The notes under the pieces are model-generated. The model made no database searches, was not told where the DNA came from, and saw only the letters and a list, made by a program, of their open reading frames with translations. DNA of 30,850 nt from the NCBI GenBank assembly GCA_024181965.1, contig BQXS01000117.1, positions 4,898-35,747 of the forward strand. Direction: 5' to 3'. Position numbers and translations under genes: made by a program. This DNA comes from Aduncisulcus paluster. Taxonomy: Eukaryota; Fornicata. This document shows positions 26,248 to 30,850 of this stretch, one piece after another. Each line of letters opens with the position of its first letter. The stretch's first letter is position 1.

Positions 26248-27351
26248 ATGGCTGATGACGATCTTCCATGGGTAGAAAAGTATAGACCCAAGACTCTTGG
26301 CGATGTTATATCTCATGAAAAAATAGTTGTGCCTTGTATGTTGAATCCTCCCTTCCAATTTGATGTTTTGGAATATTTCAGAACATTTTTGTTTTATTTC
26401 TAATGATTATTGCCCTTTTTGCAATATATAGTGAAAAAGATGATTAAAAATAAGAGATCAGACTTCCCACATTTATTGTTCTATGGACCTCCTGGTACTG
26501 GGAAAACTACCACTGTAAGAGCTCTAGCGCGTGATTTATGGGGTCCACGTTTGTTCAAACAGCGTGTTTTGGAATTGAATGCCTCGGATGAAAGAGGGAT
26601 TAGTGTCATTCGTACTCGAGTTAAAAATTTTGCTTCTATGACTGCCACAAAGCGTGATAAACGTTATCCTTCACCTCAATTTAAACTTATCATTCTGGAT
26701 GAGGCAGACAACATGACCGCGCCGGCACAAGCTGCCTTGCGTCGTACAATTGAGAACTTTGCTGGAGTAACCCGTGTGTGTCTTATATGTAATTATTTAT
26801 CGAAGATTATATCTCCTCTTGCATCAAGATGTCTCAAATTTCAATTTGCTCCACTTCCACCTCTGCAGAACATTCAACGTCTTGAATACATTGCTAAAGA
26901 AGAGAGCATCGATGGAATTGATGATAAGATCATTAAGGAGATTGTATCGCACTCCAAAGGTGATATGCGTAGAGCCATAACTCTTTTACAATCATGTTTT
27001 AAATTGTTTGGGAAATCCTTTACGTTGAGTGATATTTCAGAAATCACTGGAGATATTTCTAGTGATGAAATCGATGCACACTTTTCTTTCGTGAGATCTT
27101 GTCCATCGTCCCATGATATCTCTCAATTTGTCGAAAATCTTCAACGTCAAGGAAAATCTTGTATCCTTGTTTGTGAAGGTGTGACAAACAAATTACTCCA
27201 AGATGACAGTATTCCTTCTGTTCCAAAAGCTTTCATTGTTCAGAAATTAGCAAAAATGGATTTGTGTCTTTCTGAAGGTGGGAGTGAAAAATTACAAGCT
27301 CTCGATTTCTTAATGTTCTTCGTCGCAAAGTTGAAGGAACATTCAAGTTAA
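26248..27351 (+). CDS. RFC4: Replication factor C subunit 4 (yeast Rfc2 orthologue), 2 exons
   Basis: Exons 26248-26335 and 26432-27351 give 335 residues, the usual size of a small RFC subunit. The clamp loader opens PCNA and places it on primer-template junctions. Exon 1 encodes LPWVEKYRPKTLGDVISH, the standard RFC N-terminus; T|TG at the junction makes Leu. Visible AAA+ motifs: Walker A GPPGTGKT (48-55), LNASDERGI, Walker B LIILDEADNMT with DEAD at 119-122, sensor 1 ICNYLSKII with Asn near 150, the trans-acting arginine-finger SRC motif (161-163), and sensor 2 region KGDMRRAITLLQS. The RVKNFA and CNYLSKIISPLASRC text matches the human RFC4/yeast Rfc2 branch rather than RFC2, 3 or 5. Expressed divergently from the exchanger. 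Confidence 0.95.
26336..26431 (+). other. Intron of RFC4 (96 nt)
   Basis: Donor GTATGT at 26336, acceptor CAATATATAG ending at 26431, phase 1. Removal joins the RFC N-terminal block directly to the segment before Walker A, as in the family. Confidence 0.93.
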
Positions 27352-27402
27352 TAAAATAATACTTTCCACAGTTAAAAATTAGGCTGGGAAGGTGTTTAAA
27401 TG

Positions 27403-27422
27403 AAAAAAAAAAAAAAAAAAAA
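27403..27422 (+). repeat. A20 homopolymer
   Basis: Twenty consecutive A, 51 bp after the RFC4 stop and 72 bp before the tRNA. Length may vary between cells or be set by sequencing error. Confidence 0.9.
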
Positions 27423-27494
27423 TCGGCAAATTGACAGGTAAAATTATCGTCCGATCAAATGTTATTTATATGGTTATATTGAAAATTGACAATT

Positions 27495-27579
27495 GCAAGA
27501 ATGGCCGAGTGGTCTAAGGCGGTGGATTTAAGCCCCACTGTGTATGTAGCACGCGTGGGTTCGAATCCCACTTCTTGCA
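27495..27579 (+). tRNA. trnL-UAA: tRNA-Leu (anticodon UAA)
   Basis: An 85-nt class II tRNA without intron. Acceptor stem GCAAGAA/TTCTTGC with discriminator A; D arm GCC...GGC with AGTGGTCTAA loop; anticodon arm GTGGA/CCCAC with loop TTTAAGC, giving TAA at 27529-27531; a 16-nt variable arm at 27539-27554; T arm GTGGG-TTCGAAT-CCCAC. The last anticodon-stem pair is an A-C mismatch (27526/27534). The internal A and B boxes (TGGCCGAGTGG, GGTTCGAATCC) are intact. The CCA end is not encoded, as usual in eukaryotes. It reads Leu UUA codons. Confidence 0.97.
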
Positions 27580-27583
27580 TTTT
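27580..27583 (+). terminator. Pol III T4 terminator of tRNA-Leu
   Basis: Four T immediately follow the discriminator base of the tRNA. Confidence 0.75.
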
Positions 27584-27813
27584 ATGGTATTGACCTCACC
27601 AGAACTACAGATCGAGTTTTAGAACAGAAATTAAAAGAAAAAAGAAGTAGCACCTCAACAAAGGTAGTTTTGTCTCAAAAATATGTGGACAATGGAAATA
27701 TAATATAATTACTATATTTACTCTATTCTGACGGTTTTTGGAGAAAAATAAATTGGAAAACAACATTTTTGTTTTCGCATATGTTATCTGATCTCAATCC
27801 TGGGATTTAAAAA

Positions 27814-27834
27814 TCATGATTCATGATTCATGAT
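27814..27834. repeat. TCATGAT tandem repeat, 3 copies
   Basis: Three exact 7-bp units. Each contains the palindrome TCATGA, so the tract can fold on itself in several registers. Confidence 0.85.
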
Positions 27835-27991
27835 GAAGATAACAGTAATCCTAATAATTCTTATCCCAGGTAGATTGAAGATAAATTGGAAAGATATATA
27901 TAAATCAAATCATAAATACCACATGTTAAGGAGGAATATAATCAACTCCTGACTATTAGTGGGAATACACATCGCTGACAGGGAAATTGTA

Positions 27992-28731
27992 CTAGTCGTC
28001 AAATGAATCATGTCCTCCATCACTACTTTCCTCATCGTATCCATACTCACTATATTCATTTTCCTCATCTTTTGTGTCTGTAACAGTTTTCTCAGGATCT
28101 GATTGTATTTTTTGAACTCCTTGATAAAAAAATTGTAATGTGCGTAATTTGGAAAGCTCCCAAGATGTTATTGCTTCAGGGAGAGTATACAAAGAACTAC
28201 TGGATCCACGTGTTAAAGCTTCCGAGAGCCCTTTCAAAAGTTGAGTAATTTTGTCGGAACGCAACGATATTATCTCAGCTAGAATTCCCTGGCATTCAAG
28301 CAAACGATCAACACATCTTGGAGCCTCATCAAATAGCTCTTCACAAATTTCAAAAAAATAGTCGGGAAGGGGGATTAACTCACCGGGATTATCAGTTTCA
28401 GCAGCTCTTATTCTTGACAAATTCTCAGGGGAAAGCCAGGTTGGTGGAATAATTTTAACTACATCATTTTCATATAAAAGAAAAGCTAGCCACAGAGGTA
28501 TTTCTATTTCTCTCCTAAGCAGAAATGGACCATATTCTTCCTATAATAATAATCGTCGCGAAAATGAGTTATAAAGATATAAAAGGCATTTAAATGAAAT
28601 AAGTTGGCAAAGTTACATACAATAATTGTTTGTTCAATCATGCCAATAGGCTTTGTAACACTAACTCTAATTAAACAATCACTAGATAAAAACAAGTTAT
28701 CTTGGTGGGTTAAATACCCTATATCTTCCAT
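27992..28731 (-). CDS. GINS2: GINS complex subunit PSF2 (2 exons)
   Basis: Exon 1 is 28731-28621 (37 codons) and exon 2 is 28540-27992, giving 219 residues. PSF2 is one of four GINS proteins that, with Cdc45 and MCM2-7, form the replicative CMG helicase. Exon 1 reads MEDIGYLTHQDNLFL, and after the phase-0 junction comes EEYGPFLLRREIEIPLWLA, matching the family's GPF...EVPLWLA block. Next are IIPPTWLSPENLSRIR (family LLPPEWM...KL), LIPLPDYFFEI (family PSPYYMEL) and a helical C-terminal half with SWELSKLRTLQFFYQ. The C-terminus carries an acidic, Asp/Glu/Ser/Tyr-rich tail of about 30 residues not present in the 185-residue human protein. Divergent from the acetyltransferase gene. Confidence 0.9.
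28541..28620 (-). other. Intron of PSF2 (80 nt)
   Basis: On the minus strand the donor is GTATGT (from 28620) and the acceptor ATTATTATAG (ending 28541); phase 0. It is the shortest intron seen in the window. Confidence 0.88.
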
Positions 28732-28755
28732 TTTTTTCGTGATATCGGGATAAAG

Positions 28756-28938
28756 ATGGAAATACCGTGGCCAAAATCCAGAGATATTGGAGGTTTTCCC
28801 ATTTCGTGGGGAGTAGTTGATTTTATTGAAAATATCCATAAGAAATTAACTAGTTTCTCAGCAGAAAACAATATTATTAAATTAAAAGGAGAGATAAAAC
28901 ATATCTTTATCTGCTTGATTGGAAAGCAGCTCATTTGA
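28756..28938 (+). CDS. Possible 60-aa protein inside divergent promoter (weak)
   Basis: An ATG frame of 60 codons starting 24 bp from the PSF2 start and ending 8 bp before the acetyltransferase ATG. It is amphipathic (WGVVDFIENIHKKLTSF) with a hydrophobic end (HIFICLIGKQLI) and is out of frame with the acetyltransferase. It may be a short upstream ORF in that gene's leader, a real small gene, or chance; other frames across this spacer are also open. No family was recognised. Confidence 0.22.
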   Translation: MEIPWPKSRDIGGFPISWGVVDFIENIHKKLTSFSAENNIIKLKGEIKHIFICLIGKQLI

Positions 28939-28946
28939 CCACGAAT

Positions 28947-30140
28947 ATGGCATTTCTATATACTAAAAGTTCAAAAATTGAGGTTAAATTTGAAGGAGAA
29001 TGGTGTATGTTCAATGTATTACCATTGTTTTTGTATTATCTCCCATAGATGTTGAATCATTCTTATTTTTTGTTTTTTGCCTTGTATTCATTAGCCCGAG
29101 CTCAAATTTATGACAGTAGAATTCATGGAGATATTAGAGAATATTATATACACTTTATTGGAATGAACAAACGGTGGGATTCTTGGGTTCCTGAAAGAAG
29201 TATTCGACCTGCTCAAAAAGTATCAAAATCTGAAGAAACTCGTTCGAGTAAGCGTTTACGGGCCCCTCGAACGGAAGAACACATTGAAGTTAAGTCGAAA
29301 ACAATTTCTAAAGTTGAGTTTGGTAAGTTTGAAATATCCACATGGTATTGGTCTCCCTATCCTGATGAATTTGGTGGTTGTGAGAAACTCTATATCTGTG
29401 AATTTTGTTTATCGTATTTCAGTGATCCTATTCGTTATAAGCGGCATAAATTGAAATGTGATCTTCGATATCCACCTGGAGATGAAATATATAGGGATGC
29501 TAATGTAAGCTGTTTTGAAGTTGATGGAAGGCTGCAAAAGGTTTATTGTCAGAATTTGTGTCTATTTGCAAAACTCTTCTTGGATGATAAAGCCCTATTT
29601 TATGAAGTTGAAGCCTTTTTATACTATGTTATGTGCCGTCGAGATGCATTTGGTTTCCATTTGGTAGGATACTTCAGCAAGGAGAAAGAAAGTGAGAACA
29701 TTTTGAGTTGTATTGCAACCATTCCATGTTATCAGAAATCTGGATACGGGAAAATGTTGATTGCTATGTCTTATTTGCTTGCCAAAAAGGAAGGAAGGAT
29801 TGCCGGACCCGAAGAACCTTTATCTGATCTTGGTTTGATCTCTTTCTTGTCGTATTGGAAGCGTGAGATCCTACGTTTCTTGAAAGACAAGAAAGAAGCT
29901 TCTATTCAACAAATATCGCAATTTACTCACATTCAAGTTGATCAAGTGCATCAAACTCTGGCTGCTTTGAACCTTATAAAGGACCTTCCAAGGGGAGATT
30001 TTGTAATTTACTGCCCTCCTGAAAAGACCAAAGAATTATTAGGCATTGATGGATTAGCTACTTTAGATAAAGAGTTTTTGGATCCTTCAAGGCTTATATG
30101 GGAACCATTCCCTTCAATGTACCAGAATAAAAAGGGATAA
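28947..30140 (+). CDS. MYST-family histone acetyltransferase, Esa1/TIP60-like (2 exons)
   Basis: Exons 28947-29004 and 29095-30140 give 367 residues. It acetylates histone lysines, in this branch mainly H4, within nuclear complexes of the NuA4/TIP60 or MOF type. Exon 1 (MAFLYTKSSKIEVKFEGEW) plus T|CC = Ser completes the tudor-knot chromodomain, which continues as REYYIHFIGMNKRWDSWV. Next come a basic linker, the C2HC zinc finger CEFC...HxxxC (Cys121, Cys124, His137, Cys141), then the catalytic core: NLCLFAKLFLDDKALFYEV with the autoacetylated Lys at 185, LVGYFSKEKES, the catalytic Cys near 225 (SCIATIPCYQ), the acetyl-CoA loop QKSGYGKMLI and the general-base Glu in GPEEPLSDLG (near 259). It ends in DPSRLIWEPF, as in Esa1. 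A MOF (KAT8) assignment cannot be excluded. Confidence 0.95.
29005..29094 (+). other. Intron of MYST acetyltransferase gene (90 nt)
   Basis: Donor GTATGT at 29005 and acceptor TATTCATTAG ending at 29094; phase 1. Without splicing, the frame would start at an ATG within the intron and lack the first chromodomain strand. A nearer AG at 29047-29048 would give a 44-nt intron and does not restore the domain. Confidence 0.9.
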
Positions 30141-30412
30141 GACATGACTTGTTATCCTTCTTGTGTATTGCGTTTTATTGAAGTTTGGAAAGTAAATTTT
30201 GCCATTATTTTCTAATTTTAACAACAATTTGATATTAAACTTCATTTTTTGTCTTTACATTATCATTTTCAATTTTCTGGTGAAATTGGATATTTTACAT
30301 TAAGACAATGCAAGTAAAATGGTTTTATGGGGAATTTTATTATCTTTTTGACTTTTGCTATGTTGATTTAGAAATTGCATATAGAAAAAAATAAAAACTT
30401 GCTTTTTCTTGC

Positions 30413-30850
30413 ATGAGATCAGAGAGAAAAACAAAACAGCCCTATAGGAAGCCAGTCTTGCGTAAGCGTAGATCAACTTCGTATGGTTCTGTTCCCATGA
30501 TTGCCTCTCACATGGGTTCAACCCGCTATCCTCCTTCTACAGCGGGTATTGAGCGAAGTTCCATCAGATTAGAAAGGATATCAACTCAACCTGACCATTC
30601 TGTTGAATTATCATATATTCATCGTCTTCTTCAAACTTTATCTTCATTGAAACAGATGTTGGCAGGTAGAATACAATCTTTATATTATTTATCGGGGCAA
30701 CTTCATGCAGATACTGCTTCTGCTGGGCTCATGATGATATTAGATGATAAAACAAAGGTCGATCATATGAAAATGCGAAGTGAAGCGTGTTCCGATTCAT
30801 GTTTGCTTACAGATACTTCTCACTCACTCACATCCTTATCAGCTCTGGTA
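30413..30850 (+). CDS. Unrecognised protein, N-terminal 146 codons, runs off right edge
   Basis: Open from an ATG at 30413 to the last base (438 bases). The N-terminus is strongly basic (ERKTKQPYRKPVLRKRR), followed by a Ser/Pro-rich part, then a helical stretch (VELSYIHRLLQTLSSLKQML, RIQSLYYLSGQLH) that may begin a coiled coil. No family was recognised from this fragment, and downstream sequence could include introns. Confidence 0.65.
   Translation, partial: MRSERKTKQPYRKPVLRKRRSTSYGSVPMIASHMGSTRYPPSTAGIERSSIRLERISTQPDHSVELSYIHRLLQTLSSLKQMLAGRIQSLYYLSGQLHADTASAGLMMILDDKTKVDHMKMRSEACSDSCLLTDTSHSLTSLSALV

Larger units (their letters stand above)
27580..27991. other. Intergenic region with nested inverted repeat and TCATGAT triplication
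   Basis: 412 bp between the tRNA and the PSF2 stop. It includes an inverted repeat, CCTGGGAT (27799-27806) with ATCCCAGG (27863-27870), extended by CAAT/ATTG across a TAG bulge, enclosing three exact tandem copies of TCATGAT (27814-27834). No gene was seen on either strand. Confidence 0.6.

Noticed and set aside
27539-27554. Intron in the tRNA gene
   Set aside because: The extra 16 bases lie between the anticodon and T arms and are the long variable arm of a class II tRNA-Leu.
1-30850. CRISPR array, insertion sequence, integrase, prophage or bacterial operon
   Set aside because: No spaced repeats, transposase motifs or Shine-Dalgarno-linked gene strings were seen; spliceosomal introns and gene content show a eukaryotic nuclear region.

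Overview
This window comes from an AT-rich, gene-dense eukaryotic nuclear genome, most likely a flagellated protist. It holds coatomer beta, a Rab-type GTPase, a GINS subunit, a replication factor C subunit, a MYST histone acetyltransferase, an endomembrane-type Na+/H+ exchanger and a CCDC146/MBO2-like flagellar coiled-coil protein. Introns are few and short (80-98 nt), with GTATGT/GTATGA donors, and all lie close to the start codon. TAA, TAG and TGA all act as stops, so the code looks standard. An intron-poor metamonad or other excavate would fit, but that placement is a guess and no lineage marker settles it.

Layout. Left edge (1-870, minus): N-terminal part of coatomer beta, running off the window. 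1059-13382 (all plus): UMP-CMP kinase; a 680-residue protein with two p25/EF-hand-like modules; a three-exon CCDC146-like protein; an 887-residue internally duplicated helical protein; a degenerate Rab; a 450-residue protein of unknown function. Between the last two lies a 20-N assembly gap flanked by an exact 264-bp duplication, almost certainly an unmerged contig overlap. 14037-22911 (all minus): an unrecognised 1191-residue protein, a 249-residue coiled-coil protein and a 1262-residue protein resembling the BLOC-2 subunit HPS3. 23143-30850 (mixed): a 266-residue coiled-coil protein, the Na+/H+ exchanger, RFC4, a tRNA-Leu(UAA), GINS subunit PSF2, an Esa1/TIP60-like acetyltransferase and the start of an unknown gene cut by the right edge.

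Four genes needed exon reconstruction because their first exons are too short to stand out as open frames: CCDC146-like, Rab, RFC4 and MYST acetyltransferase. PSF2 also needed a separate first exon. Three long open frames (1191-, 249- and 266-residue proteins) begin with TTG if taken at maximum length, so I moved their starts to the first ATG.

The genes are not an operon or a single pathway. Loose themes are membrane traffic (coatomer, Rab, HPS3-like, exchanger), flagellum (CCDC146-like, possibly the 680-residue protein) and DNA replication/chromatin (RFC4, PSF2, MYST). I did not find a clear new defence or mobile system. The most interesting items are the degenerate Rab, the duplicated 887-residue protein, the HPS3-like gene in a protist, the 5'-clustered uniform introns, and three hairpin-rich intergenic segments that could be non-coding RNAs.
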